The notes: generated from the letters alone by a model not told the origin. Positions 28,621 through 38,010 are shown, counted from the first letter of the stretch. The stretch is DNA of 64,000 nucleotides from Metabacillus schmidteae (GCF_903166545.1 NZ_CAESCH010000001.1:2608001-2672000), one strand, 5' to 3'. Numbers and translations: made by a program.

Positions 28621-29169
28621 AATTTCTTTGAACATTAACAAAAAGGGCAAATTATTTGTGAGAATCTTCCGATACTCAATGACTTATTTCTAAGAAATAG
28701 TCTTGAGAATAGCTCTCGATCCCTTTGCAATAACTTTTCATCATCAAGATTTGACTATGTTCTTTATTACAGCCTTCGAATTTTTAACAGTTTTCTTGTT
28801 ATGCTGATTAAACCTCATTCTAAGCTTCTTGTTTTATAATTTTAAATTTTGCTTTATTATCTCCTTTACTTGTAATTCCTTCACCAATATTAACTAAATC
28901 TGGTTTTCCTTGAATACTTTTGGATGTGTTTCTAACTTTATCTCTCCAGCAATAGCTTTTTGTGCATTATTTACAACACATTCAATTATACACATAGCTA
29001 TTGAAAGTAATTTTCCTCAGCAGCTCTACAGTCGTAACTTCTGTATGTACAAATATAATCACCTCCATGTTCTTTTCTACCTCATTTGCACGTGATTCAA
29101 TATTTTACTCCTCCCTAAAATTTCTGATTTTTATTTAATTTAAATTATATTTTAATTAATCATAAAAAA
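28621..29169. other. Low-coding stretch between leuA and the betaine island
   Basis: Apart from the minus-strand relic noted within it, this AT-rich stretch shows no frame with a ribosome site, no tRNA and no repeat that I can support. Confidence 0.4.
28832..29095 (-). pseudogene. Frame-shifted gene relic, family not recognised
   Basis: Read on the minus strand the stretch gives protein-like pieces in different frames: VVNNAQKAIAGEIKLETHPK, then after a shift GKPDLVNIGEGITSKGDNKA ending at a stop near 28835, and upstream pieces with a GGAGGTG ribosome-like site. This pattern suggests a small gene broken by at least two frameshifts. I do not recognise the family. Confidence 0.35.
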
Positions 29170-29211
29170 AAGTACGCACTTTAAAAACATATAGTGCCTA
29201 AAAGTATACTT
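29170..29211 (+). promoter_or_regulatory. Betaine-island regulatory element, copy 1
   Basis: The 42-bp element begins with the dyad AAGT-ACGC-ACTT and ends with the palindrome AAGTATACTT, centre to centre 31 bases. Copy 2 at 38412-38453, read on the minus strand, matches at 33 of 42 positions without gaps. This copy lies 440 bp before the dimethylglycine dehydrogenase gene. The TATACT inside the palindrome could serve as a -10 box with an activator bound at the first dyad (inference). Confidence 0.6.
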
Positions 29212-29651
29212 AATGCAGGAAAAGTCAAGAGTATTGGACAAAATAAGATTTTCAAGAATTATTATCTATAAAGTGAACGATCTGATTTTACGTAATTTGG
29301 TTTTGGTAATCCTTTTTTTAAGCAGTCAATCAAAAATATTAATTAAGAGAGGCTTTATTCCGTTTAGTAGGAAGAAAAAAGGTATAAAAAATTTTTGCGA
29401 AAAAAAGACGTTACATATTCTTACAATTGAATTGTGTAAGTGAAGAAAATTGAAGTAAAAATAGATCAACGAGTTTCACAAAATTGGGAATTAGGAGGAT
29501 GAGATTTTTGAAACACATTTAATTTCTTTAACCTATTTCTTGTTTTAGTGGATTGAGGATTTACAAAGATTGGTTGAGAGATTTAAGAAAGGGAACTATT
29601 TTATCTTTTGTAAAAATTCTTAGATCTTTCAGGAAGAGAGGGAATAAGCGT

Positions 29652-32081
29652 ATGGATCAAAAAAGGATTGTCATTATTGGAGCTGGGGTGGTTGGCTGTA
29701 GTACTGCTTATTATTTAAGCAAACAGGGACAAAAAAATATTACAGTTATTGAACAAGGTCCTTTATTTGAAACCGGCGGATCAACGTCACATGCTCCAGG
29801 ACTTGTATTTCAACTGAGTACATCAAAGGTGCTTACTACATTAGCTTCTCAAACAGTGGAGGCATTTAAAGAATTAAGTATTGATGAAGCTTCATCATTC
29901 TACTCGGTTGGAAGTATTGAGGTTGCACAAACACCTGAAAGATTTGAAGACTTAAAGAGAAAAGTAGGAATAGCAAAGTCTTGGGGAATAGAGGCTTTGA
30001 TTCTTTCTCCGGAGGAATGTGTGGAGAAATGTGCCTTGATAAACGGTGAAATTATTTATGGAGGCTTATATGTCCCTTCAGATGGGATTGCTAAACCACT
30101 TAGAGCTGTAGATAAAATGGCTAGTTTTGCAAAATCTTGCGGTACACAGTTTTTTGGGCATACAGAAGTTACTGGTATTCATGTTGTAAATGATGAAGTG
30201 AAAACAGTGGAAACCAGTATTGGCAGCTTTGAAGCGGATGTTGTTATATGTTGTGCAGGATTTTGGGGACCAAGAATAGGAGAAATGGTAGGAGTGACCA
30301 TACCTCTTCAGCCAATTGCTCATCAATATGTAATCTCTAATGATTTAGTAGAATTAGCAAATGAAATAGAAGAGGTTACAGCTCCACTCGTTAGGGATCA
30401 AGATACGTCTATGTATTTTCGTCAGGTCTTTAATGGAATTGGTATTGGTTCATACCAACATCGGCCATTACCGGTTGAGGTGAGTGAAATTTCTAAATAT
30501 GGAGAGACGAAAGAAATGCCGTCGGTTAAACCATTTACTCCAGAAGATTTTGAGAAACCGTGGGAAGATGCAGTTGAACTCATCCCAGGATTAGAAAAAG
30601 CAGGATGGAAAAAAGGAATAAATGGAATCTTTTCCTTTACACCTGATGGAATGCCATTATTAGGAGAATCAAAAAAGGTTCGAGGCTTTTGGGTCGCGGA
30701 AGCTATTTGGGTAACCCATTCAGCTGGAGTTGGAAAACAGATGGCTGAATGGATTGTGAACGGTGCACCAACTCTTGATTTAGAGCTGTGTGATATAAAT
30801 CGCTTTGATATATATGCTCAAAGCCCGGCATTCTATAAATCACGTTCTGTTGAAAACTATGAAAAAGTATATGATATTCATCACCCTTTTGAGTCTGCTG
30901 ACACCTCGCGCAATATGAGATTCAGTCCTTATTTTGGACGACAACAAACACTCGGTGCCTATTTTAGTGAAACGTCAGGTTGGGAGCAGCCACAGTGGTA
31001 TGAAGGAAATGCTCCGCTTGTTACTACTTATGAAGATTCAATGTTAATGAGAAAAGGATGGGAGGCTAGGTACTGGTCACCGATAATTGAAGCAGAACAA
31101 CTTCATGTAAGCCAATATGCTGGTCTATTTGACGTCACTGCATCCAAAAAGCGATTAGAAATAAATGGTGTCGGCGCACTTGATTTCCTCCAGGAATTAA
31201 CAACAAGTAATGTTGACATCCCTATTGGACAGATGACAAACACTTTTATGTTAAACAAAATAGCCGGTATTAAGGATGAAATAAAGATTATTCGTTTGAA
31301 AGAAAACAAGTTTTTTATTTTTTGTTCAGGTGCGGTTGAAGCAAGTTGGATAGAAAAGCACATTCCACTTTCTAGCTCAATTAGTATAAATGATCATACA
31401 TCTGGTGTATGTGGCCTTCGTTTAATAGGTCCTAAAGCAAATGAAATTATGGAATCTCTTGATAAAATGAAATTTAATCTAGCAAACTGGCAATTGAAAA
31501 ATGTAAAAGAAATATATGTTGGGAATGTCCCTGTTACTGTAGTTTACGATATTTTTGATGGAATAGAAGGATGGGAGTTATTCACAACATTTGATCAAGG
31601 TTTACCATTATGGGATCTATTAATGAATACAGGAAACCCATTTCATCTTATCGCAGGGGGCGCTCGTGCACTTGAGAGTCTTCGAATTAATTCACTCTCA
31701 GCTAGAAGTGGTAAAGACTTCTGGAGTGAGCATGATCCTTATGAAGTTGATTTAGATCATATGATTGATTTGACAAAACCATCCTTTATTGGAAAAGAGG
31801 CATTAGTGAACCGGAAGGAACATGGTCCAAAAGTATCATTAGTAAAGTTAATGATAAAAGAACCTTCTGTAGTTGTTATGGGGTATGAACCTATTTTGAG
31901 TGGAGATAAGGTTGTAGGATTTATTACTAGTGCGGGCTATAGCTACAGCAAAGGTTGTGGGATCGTCTTCGCAATGTTAAACCCAGAAGCTTTACATCAG
32001 AATAGTGAATTAAGTATTGAGTATTTCGACAAACGTTACGAAGCTCAAGTAATAAACAACACACTAGTAAGCTCCAAATAA
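29652..32081 (+). CDS. Dimethylglycine dehydrogenase-like FAD enzyme with C-terminal GcvT folate domain
   Basis: The 809-residue protein combines an N-terminal DAO-type FAD domain (nucleotide loop VIIGAGVVGCSTAYYL; flavin-linking motif GSTSHAPG with H47) with a GcvT-like tetrahydrofolate-binding domain in the C-terminal half (LFDVTASKKRLEINGVGALDF and the C-terminal barrel). Such enzymes oxidise dimethylglycine or sarcosine and pass the methyl carbon to folate as methylene-THF. The first gene of the betaine island, followed 31 bp later by sarcosine oxidase. The ATG at 29652 is the first residue of family sequence; a 33-codon upstream extension looks non-coding. Substrate is assigned from context. 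Confidence 0.85.
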   Translation: MDQKRIVIIGAGVVGCSTAYYLSKQGQKNITVIEQGPLFETGGSTSHAPGLVFQLSTSKVLTTLASQTVEAFKELSIDEASSFYSVGSIEVAQTPERFEDLKRKVGIAKSWGIEALILSPEECVEKCALINGEIIYGGLYVPSDGIAKPLRAVDKMASFAKSCGTQFFGHTEVTGIHVVNDEVKTVETSIGSFEADVVICCAGFWGPRIGEMVGVTIPLQPIAHQYVISNDLVELANEIEEVTAPLVRDQDTSMYFRQVFNGIGIGSYQHRPLPVEVSEISKYGETKEMPSVKPFTPEDFEKPWEDAVELIPGLEKAGWKKGINGIFSFTPDGMPLLGESKKVRGFWVAEAIWVTHSAGVGKQMAEWIVNGAPTLDLELCDINRFDIYAQSPAFYKSRSVENYEKVYDIHHPFESADTSRNMRFSPYFGRQQTLGAYFSETSGWEQPQWYEGNAPLVTTYEDSMLMRKGWEARYWSPIIEAEQLHVSQYAGLFDVTASKKRLEINGVGALDFLQELTTSNVDIPIGQMTNTFMLNKIAGIKDEIKIIRLKENKFFIFCSGAVEASWIEKHIPLSSSISINDHTSGVCGLRLIGPKANEIMESLDKMKFNLANWQLKNVKEIYVGNVPVTVVYDIFDGIEGWELFTTFDQGLPLWDLLMNTGNPFHLIAGGARALESLRINSLSARSGKDFWSEHDPYEVDLDHMIDLTKPSFIGKEALVNRKEHGPKVSLVKLMIKEPSVVVMGYEPILSGDKVVGFITSAGYSYSKGCGIVFAMLNPEALHQNSELSIEYFDKRYEAQVINNTLVSSK

Positions 32082-32112
32082 TTTAGTCATGATAAGAACC
32101 GGGGGAATGAAT

Positions 32113-33264
32113 ATGTCAAAGCATTATGATGTTATCGTTATTGGATTAGGTGCTATGGGGAGTACGGCTGCGTACCAACTAGCAAAAAGAGGACAGAAAG
32201 TTCTTGGACTTGAACAATTTGGTCCGGCACATGATCTAGGTTCTAGCCATGGTGGTTCAAGAATTATAAGACAATCCTATTTTGAGGATCCTGCTTATGT
32301 TCCTTTATTACTTAGAGCATATGAACTGTGGGATGAGATCGAACGAGAAAGTGGAGAAGAAATTTTAACGATAACAGGTGGTCTAATGTTTGGATCTCCA
32401 GATAGTTTAACAGTCTCAGGTAGTATTAAGAGTGCGATTCAGTGGAATTTAGCCTATGAAGTACTTGACGCAGAAAGCATACGGAGACGTTTTCCGGTTT
32501 TTAATCCCACTTCTAATACTGTCGGTTTATATGAAGAACTCGCAGGTTTTGTTAGACCTGAAAAGAGTGTATATACTCATTTATTACAAGCGGAAAAATA
32601 TGGCGCTGATCTTAAGTTTTTTGAATCTGTTCAGTCTTGGGAAGCGAATCCCTCTGGTGAAGGTGTTCGTGTCCTAACAAGTAGCGGAACATATGAAGCT
32701 GGAAAAATAGTTATTTCAGCAGGAGCTTGGGCACCAACGTTATTAAAAGATTTAGGAATAACCTTACAAGTAGAGCGACATATTCAAATGTTTTTTGAGC
32801 CAAAGAATGGAATTGAACCATTCAAGGTAGGAAAACACCCTATTTATATATGGGAAGCTGATGATGGAGTTCAATTATATGGTTTTCCTTCTACTGGAAT
32901 AGGAGCGGAAGGAGCAAAAATTGCCTTTTTCCGCAAAGGGAAGCAATGTTTGCCTGAAACCATTGATCGAAACGTGTATGACAAAGAAGTGGAGATGATG
33001 AGAGAGTATATATCTCAAGGTCTTCCACAGTTAAACGGTCGATTTTTACAAGGTAAAACTTGCCTGTATACAAACACACCAGATGAACATTTTGTTATAT
33101 CGGAGCATCCAGAACATCCACAAGTGGCCATTGCTGCAGGTTTTTCAGGACACGGATTTAAGTTTGCTAGTGTAGTCGGGGAAATTTTAGCTGACTTAGT
33201 GATCGATGGAAAAACGAATCATCCTATTGATTTATTTAGTCCAAAACGTTTTGCCTATCAATAA
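32113..33264 (+). CDS. Monomeric sarcosine oxidase (MSOX/SolA family)
   Basis: The 383-residue flavoenzyme has the FAD loop VIVIGLGAMGSTAAYQL and the covalent-flavin cysteine C317 in KTCLYTNTPDEHF, close to C315 of Bacillus MSOX, plus AAGFSGHGFKFASVVGE near the end. It would oxidise sarcosine to glycine with release of formaldehyde and hydrogen peroxide. The ATG at 32113 lies six bases behind GGGGGA; upstream in-frame ATGs at 32089 and 32107 overlap or precede that site. N-methyltryptophan oxidase is a related alternative, but the neighbours favour sarcosine. Confidence 0.88.
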   Translation: MSKHYDVIVIGLGAMGSTAAYQLAKRGQKVLGLEQFGPAHDLGSSHGGSRIIRQSYFEDPAYVPLLLRAYELWDEIERESGEEILTITGGLMFGSPDSLTVSGSIKSAIQWNLAYEVLDAESIRRRFPVFNPTSNTVGLYEELAGFVRPEKSVYTHLLQAEKYGADLKFFESVQSWEANPSGEGVRVLTSSGTYEAGKIVISAGAWAPTLLKDLGITLQVERHIQMFFEPKNGIEPFKVGKHPIYIWEADDGVQLYGFPSTGIGAEGAKIAFFRKGKQCLPETIDRNVYDKEVEMMREYISQGLPQLNGRFLQGKTCLYTNTPDEHFVISEHPEHPQVAIAAGFSGHGFKFASVVGEILADLVIDGKTNHPIDLFSPKRFAYQ

Positions 33265-33363
33265 ATTCATTTAGGGGTTAACTATAAAAGTTAGTAGTTT
33301 CTTAATTTCATCGTTCATTTAATCATTAATAATGTCAAGGATGTTTGAAGGGAGAACAGGAAA

Positions 33364-34524
33364 ATGATAATTAAAGAAAATGTTGTAAATGGTAATGGAA
33401 AAATTAAATCTACATTAAAAGGTGAACTGTATACTTCCCCAGAGATTTTTGAATTAGAAAAAAAGCATATCTTTGCAAAACACTGGCTTTTTGTGGGCTA
33501 TGAGTATGACGTGGCTGAGCCTGGTCAATATATCACACTTAAGGTTGAAGGTGAAAATATATTGATTATTAGAGGGAAAGATCTTGTGCTACGTGGTTTT
33601 TTAAATGTATGTCGTCATCGGGGTGCTACACTTTGTAGTGATTCTTCAGGGAAAACTGGTATTATTCGTTGCCCTTACCATTCATGGAGCTATGGACTTG
33701 ATGGTCGATTAGCAGGGGTTCCAAAATCAAGTGATTGCCGCGAGGAGTTAGTAAATAATGAAAGTTATGGTTTGGAGAAAGTGTATGTCCAAACATGGCA
33801 TGGATTAATCTGGTTGAACTTATCAGAAAATCCACTGCCTCTTGAGGAACAATTAAATCCGCAAATAATTGATCGTTTTGGTGAGCTTGAGACATTAGCT
33901 AGATACCAAATTCAAAACTTAAGAGTTGCTCAACGTAAAGAATATGATGTGAAAGCAAACTGGAAGATTATTGTAGAAAACTTTCAAGAATGCTATCATT
34001 GCTCAGCTATTCATCCAGAACTTACTTCAGCTTTCCCTCAATTCCGTACTGGAGTTGGTACACAGAATGAAACAGGTTCAGGAGCAAGTTTTAGTGAAAA
34101 TATAGAGGCATTCTCGATTAGTGGAAAAGGAAATCGACCAATGTTAAAAGGGTTATTACCAGAGGATGATCGGTTATATTACGGAATGACTATAAATCCA
34201 CATATATTTATTAATTTAACACCTGATCATGTTATCATACATCGCATCATTCCAATCAGTGCGGAAAGATCTATTGTTATTTGTGATTGGTTATTTGATC
34301 CAGATGAAATGGCTAAAACAGATTTTGATGCTACAGATGCTGTTGAATTATTTCATCGAGTAAATGAACAAGACTTCGAGGCATGTCAATGGTGTCAAGA
34401 AAATATGAGATCAAAAGCCTACCAGAACGGAGGAATTCTGGTACCAATTGAGCATCATGTTTCTCACTTTTATGATTATGTTCTAGAATCGATTGGATTA
34501 TCATCAAATCAAATGGCTAATTAA
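33364..34524 (+). CDS. Rieske non-heme iron oxygenase, glycine betaine monooxygenase type
   Basis: The 386-residue alpha-subunit-type protein has the Rieske ligands C83/H85 (CRHRG) and C103/H106 (CPYHSW) and the mononuclear iron ligands H212, H217 (ENFQECYHCSAIHPEL) and D337 (VNEQDFEACQ). The NFxECYHCxxxHPEL pattern is that of GbcA/BmoA enzymes, which oxidatively demethylate glycine betaine to dimethylglycine and formaldehyde. It needs electrons from a reductase, plausibly the next gene. Choline or carnitine oxygenases of the same superfamily are alternatives; the dimethylglycine and sarcosine enzymes beside it favour betaine. Confidence 0.87.
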   Translation: MIIKENVVNGNGKIKSTLKGELYTSPEIFELEKKHIFAKHWLFVGYEYDVAEPGQYITLKVEGENILIIRGKDLVLRGFLNVCRHRGATLCSDSSGKTGIIRCPYHSWSYGLDGRLAGVPKSSDCREELVNNESYGLEKVYVQTWHGLIWLNLSENPLPLEEQLNPQIIDRFGELETLARYQIQNLRVAQRKEYDVKANWKIIVENFQECYHCSAIHPELTSAFPQFRTGVGTQNETGSGASFSENIEAFSISGKGNRPMLKGLLPEDDRLYYGMTINPHIFINLTPDHVIIHRIIPISAERSIVICDWLFDPDEMAKTDFDATDAVELFHRVNEQDFEACQWCQENMRSKAYQNGGILVPIEHHVSHFYDYVLESIGLSSNQMAN

Positions 34525-34650
34525 ATGCAATAACTTCTTTCAATTATAGTATAGATTATATTTTGAATTTTCAAACAACAGGACGTTGATATCATGACGT
34601 CCTTATCTTTTATTCCATTATATCTAGAAAGTTTAAAAGGAGAGAATGCT

Positions 34651-35670
34651 ATGTCTCAAAATAAAGAGATATTTGATATTACTATTATTGGAGGAGGTCC
34701 TGTAGGTTTATTCACTGCCTTTTATGGAGGAATGCGCCAATGTAGCGTAAAAATAATAGAGAGCCTACTACAATTGGGAGGGCAGCTTAGTGCATTATAC
34801 CCTGATAAATATATATATGATGTAGCAGGGTTTCCAAAAATACTTGCACAGGATTTGATAAATAACTTAAAGGATCAAATGGCAAAATTCGAACCAATTA
34901 TTGCTCTTGAACAGAAAGTAGAATCTGTTGAAAAGGATTCAGACGGTACGTTTAAGATAACGACAAACCAAGATATTCACTATACAAAGTCAATCATTAT
35001 TACAGCAGGAAATGGAGCTTTTCAACCTCGTAAACTTGAACTTGAAGAAGCTACTAAATATGAGACTACGAATTTACATTACTTTGTAGGAGATATCAAT
35101 AAGTTTTCTGGAAAACGTGTTATGGTTGCTGGTGGAGGAGATTCAGCAGTTGACTGGGCGCTCATGCTCGAACCAATTGCTGAGAAAGTATTTCTGACTC
35201 ACCGACGTGATAAATTTCGTGCACATGAACATAGTGTTGAATTGTTAAAGAAATCAACCGTTGAAGTATTAACACCATATGTCCCAACTCAGTTAATTGG
35301 TGAAGATAAAATTAATGAGGTTGTTCTAGAAGCTGTAAAAGGAAGTGAAATAAAGACCATTTCTATTGATGAGCTAATTGTAAACTTTGGTTTTGTTTCT
35401 TCTCTTGGACCAATTAAAGAGTGGGGTCTTGAAATTGAAAAAAACTCAATCGTTGTTAATTCTAGAATGGAAACAAATATTGAAGGAATTTATGCTGCAG
35501 GTGATATATGTACCTATGATGGCAAGGTGAATCTCATTGCAAGTGGCTTCGGGGAAGCACCAACTGCAGTAAATAATGCAAAAGCATATATTGACCCAAA
35601 AGCAAAAGTTCAGCCAGGGCATAGTTCTTCAATGAACTTTGAAAAAAAGAGTGTTGCTGTAACACAATAG
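34651..35670 (+). CDS. Thioredoxin-reductase-like ferredoxin-NADP+ reductase (YumC type)
   Basis: The 339-residue flavoprotein has the FAD loop [37 protein letters not shown], the NADPH loop [15 protein letters not shown] and the FAD end motif [10 protein letters not shown], and it lacks the CxxC of thioredoxin reductase. This is the FNR type of Bacillus. It probably supplies electrons through a ferredoxin to the Rieske oxygenase encoded 126 bp upstream; a dedicated ferredoxin is not in the window. The ATG at 34651 has AAAAGGAGAG in front; the 19-codon upstream extension is not family sequence. Confidence 0.88.
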   Translation: MSQNKEIFDITIIGGGPVGLFTAFYGGMRQCSVKIIESLLQLGGQLSALYPDKYIYDVAGFPKILAQDLINNLKDQMAKFEPIIALEQKVESVEKDSDGTFKITTNQDIHYTKSIIITAGNGAFQPRKLELEEATKYETTNLHYFVGDINKFSGKRVMVAGGGDSAVDWALMLEPIAEKVFLTHRRDKFRAHEHSVELLKKSTVEVLTPYVPTQLIGEDKINEVVLEAVKGSEIKTISIDELIVNFGFVSSLGPIKEWGLEIEKNSIVVNSRMETNIEGIYAAGDICTYDGKVNLIASGFGEAPTAVNNAKAYIDPKAKVQPGHSSSMNFEKKSVAVTQ

Positions 35671-35691
35671 TTCAATCTATACGTCTGGGAT

Positions 35692-35757
35692 GAAACTCTC
35701 AGATAAGAGGACAAAGAAGGGACAAAAATAACTGCCCCTCTCTGTTCTTTTTCTCTA
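35692..35757 (+). promoter_or_regulatory. Truncated glycine-riboswitch tail acting as terminator
   Basis: AAACTCTCAGATAAGAGGAC matches the end of a glycine aptamer (the intact copy at 38817 reads AAACTCTCAGGTAAAAGGAC). It is followed, as in the intact copy, by a helix in which AGGACAAAGAAGGG pairs with CCCCTCTCTGTTCT and a T run. The 5' parts of the aptamer are missing. It can still end transcription after the reductase gene. Confidence 0.6.
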
Positions 35758-35832
35758 TATAGAGTAAGATAATATCAATTCTAGTTCCATAAACAAGCTA
35801 ATAAAATAGCACAAATTTAGGTGGTGGTATAA

Positions 35833-35997
35833 ATTATTGAATCTGCCATACAAATCAGCTTAAGTATTCTCTGGATATTTCTTTTTATCCAAGGGATGCG
35901 TAAAGGTAACTTGCAATTTACACATTTATTATTATTTCTTATTGCAATAATCTTATTACCGCTATCCTTATATAAACTGTTCACCATTTCATTTTAA
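35833..35997 (+). CDS. Possible two-helix membrane microprotein without ATG/GTG/TTG start
   Basis: A 54-codon frame encodes two hydrophobic helices (IQISLSILWIFLFIQGM and HLLLFLIAIILLPLSLY) with a short basic loop RKGN, a clean hairpin membrane protein. AGGTGGTGG lies just upstream at 35820-35828, but the only codons in position are ATT (35833 or 35836). ATT starts are rare though known (infC). It lies between the riboswitch-tail terminator and another terminator. Either a real microprotein with a rare start or a decayed transporter subunit. Confidence 0.35.
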   Translation: MIESAIQISLSILWIFLFIQGMRKGNLQFTHLLLFLIAIILLPLSLYKLFTISF

Positions 35998-36059
35998 TGA
36001 GAGGTTCAAAAGGAGAAAATGTAGGATCACTTAGAGAAAACATACAAATTTATCAAAGT

Positions 36060-36087
36060 GGAATAGTGCAACAACTATTCCTTTTTG
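36060..36087 (+). terminator. Terminator after the membrane microprotein
   Basis: GGAATAGT and ACTATTCC form an 8-bp stem with a six-base loop and T5. Confidence 0.75.
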
Positions 36088-36300
36088 GTTTGAATTTAGA
36101 AAAGGAGGAAGTTATCTTTATTTCAAGGAAAACACATCAGAACAATATTAGCAACTTGACAAGAACTACTTGTGGGAAAGAAAGTGAAAAGTAATGATTA
36201 TAGATAGATATTAATTTTAGAAACTAGAAACTTATGAAAAAGGAATACTATTTATAGGTTAAGAATTAAAACGGGGGATGAGGATTCAAGTATATAAAAT

Positions 36301-36340
36301 TCTCCCTTGGACAAATTACGAGATCCAAGGGAGATTTTTA
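36301..36340 (+). terminator. Terminator-like hairpin
   Basis: TCTCCCTTGGA and TCCAAGGGAGA form a perfect 11-bp stem followed by T5. Confidence 0.8.
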
Positions 36341-36423
36341 TTGAAGGTTTATATTGTTTAGGAAGAAAGGATATTATTTAAAGGATAGATGTTATAATAC
36401 CTATCCTCCTATAGGATACTTAC

Positions 36424-38010
36424 TTAATAAGAATTAGTACCAGTTTTATTTTCTGTACTTGTTATAGGCTCAATATGTTTCTCTGTACGATCCTTTACCA
36501 AGGAATACTTCTTTGAATTGATATTAACTTCTTTTCTTAATTCAATAAACAAAGACCAACACATTAGAAACATGATAATAGCGAAAGGGAATGCTACTAC
36601 AATAGAAAATCGTTGTAGAACCTCTAATCCACCGGCTAGTAGTAAAACAGTAGCAACCAGTGCTTGAATAATTCCCCATGTTATTTTAACGCTAGTAGAT
36701 GGTGTTAATCTCCCTCTCTCTGAGAGCATTCCTAAAACATAGGTAGCTGTATCAGCAACTGTAATATAATATACTGCTATAACTAAAAAGCCTAACATGC
36801 TTAAAAGTAAAGGAAATGGTAAATACTCAAAGAAGTTAAAAATAGATAATGAAAGATTTGAAGTGACAGCTGTGGCAAGTTCTGTGTTTCCTAAGTTGTG
36901 AATAATATGTAATGCTGAACCACCAAAGACAGAAAACCATAAAAAAGTGCCAAGAGTTGGAACAATTAATACACCAAAAATAAATTCACTAATTGTTCTC
37001 CCTTTAGAGATTCTAGCAATAAATAAGCCAACAAAAGGTGCCCATGCAATCCACCATGCCCAGTAAAAGAGCGTCCAACCATGTAACCACGATGCATCTC
37101 CGAATGGCACTAATCCTAAACTCATATTAACCCAATTGCTAATATAACCACCTGTTGAATCTATTAGCGTATTAAAAATAGAGGTGGTTGGACCTGCAAC
37201 GATAATAATAGCCATTATTGCGATAGATAAAAGCAGGGCCGTATTTGACAGGATCTTAATTCCACGGCCTATTCCGGTACTGATTGATAACATATAAAGA
37301 ATTGTAGCAACACCAATAACAGTCAACTGAATGGGTAGAGTATCCGGAATATTGAATAAGTGGTTTAAACCGGCAGTGATTTGCATAGTTCCTAATCCTA
37401 AAGAAGTTGCTATACCGAAAACAGTTGCAATAATAGCAAGAATATCAATTATATTTCCTATTGGACCGTGAATTTTTTCTTTTAAGATGGGATAAAAGGC
37501 AGAACTAACGGAAGCAGGTAGTCCCTTTTTGAATTGAAAAAACGCAAATGCCAGCCCTATAACAGCGTATATTCCCCAGGGTTGTAACCCCCAATGAAAA
37601 AATGAATATTCCATAGCTTTTTCAGCTGCAGCAGCATTATATCCTTCTCCAACTGGAGGTGAGGTGTAGTGTAGCACTGGTTCAGCAACACCATAATAGA
37701 CAATTCCTATTCCTGTACCTGCACCAAATAACATCGCAAGCCAGGATCCTGTTGAAAATTCAGGTTTATCAGCATCCTTACCGAGTCGGATTTTACCATA
37801 CTTTGAGAACATTAGGTAAAAGGAAAATAATACAAAGAAAAATGCTCCTAAAATATAAATCCATCCTAAGTTGGAAACAGTACCATCAAATAATGCGGAA
37901 GTAATTGTATTCATATTTTCAGTGAAAAAGATTCCCCAAATAATAAAGATACAGGTTAGTAAAATCGAGATAAAAAATAAGCTGTTTAAATATAAAGGCT
38001 TGGTTTTCAT
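36424..38010 (-). CDS. BCCT-family betaine/carnitine/choline transporter
   Basis: The 528-residue protein has twelve predicted helices and the BCCT signature: GAGTGIGIVYYGVAEP in helix 3 and the aromatic box GWTLFYWAWWIAWAP (about residues 310-324). It should import a quaternary amine, here most likely glycine betaine as carbon source. In BetP the loop reads GMGIG with methionine; here threonine stands at that place (T99), which may alter ion or substrate preference. The long hydrophilic C-terminus ends in a run of charged residues, possibly an osmosensory tail. It is transcribed away from glyA and carries the same 42-bp element as the dehydrogenase gene. Confidence 0.92.
   Translation of the reverse strand: MKTKPLYLNSLFFISILLTCIFIIWGIFFTENMNTITSALFDGTVSNLGWIYILGAFFFVLFSFYLMFSKYGKIRLGKDADKPEFSTGSWLAMLFGAGTGIGIVYYGVAEPVLHYTSPPVGEGYNAAAAEKAMEYSFFHWGLQPWGIYAVIGLAFAFFQFKKGLPASVSSAFYPILKEKIHGPIGNIIDILAIIATVFGIATSLGLGTMQITAGLNHLFNIPDTLPIQLTVIGVATILYMLSISTGIGRGIKILSNTALLLSIAIMAIIIVAGPTTSIFNTLIDSTGGYISNWVNMSLGLVPFGDASWLHGWTLFYWAWWIAWAPFVGLFIARISKGRTISEFIFGVLIVPTLGTFLWFSVFGGSALHIIHNLGNTELATAVTSNLSLSIFNFFEYLPFPLLLSMLGFLVIAVYYITVADTATYVLGMLSERGRLTPSTSVKITWGIIQALVATVLLLAGGLEVLQRFSIVVAFPFAIIMFLMCWSLFIELRKEVNINSKKYSLVKDRTEKHIEPITSTENKTGTNSY

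Larger units (their letters stand above)
35998..36423. other. Intergenic stretch between the reductase and BCCT genes
   Basis: It holds two plus-strand terminators (listed) and the 3' end of the BCCT transcript, whose own weak hairpin is GGATAG/CTATCC at 36383-36406. A 65-codon ATG frame at 35997 has no ribosome site and crosses a terminator, so I do not call it. Confidence 0.5.

Noticed and set aside
28910..29095. 61-codon plus-strand frame
   Set aside because: It is the shadow of the minus-strand relic.
29213..29443. 76-codon plus-strand frame in the leader of the dehydrogenase gene
   Set aside because: No ribosome site, unusual composition and no recognisable domain; probably chance.
35997..36194. 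65-codon frame after the membrane microprotein
   Set aside because: It has no ribosome site and runs across a good terminator at 36060.
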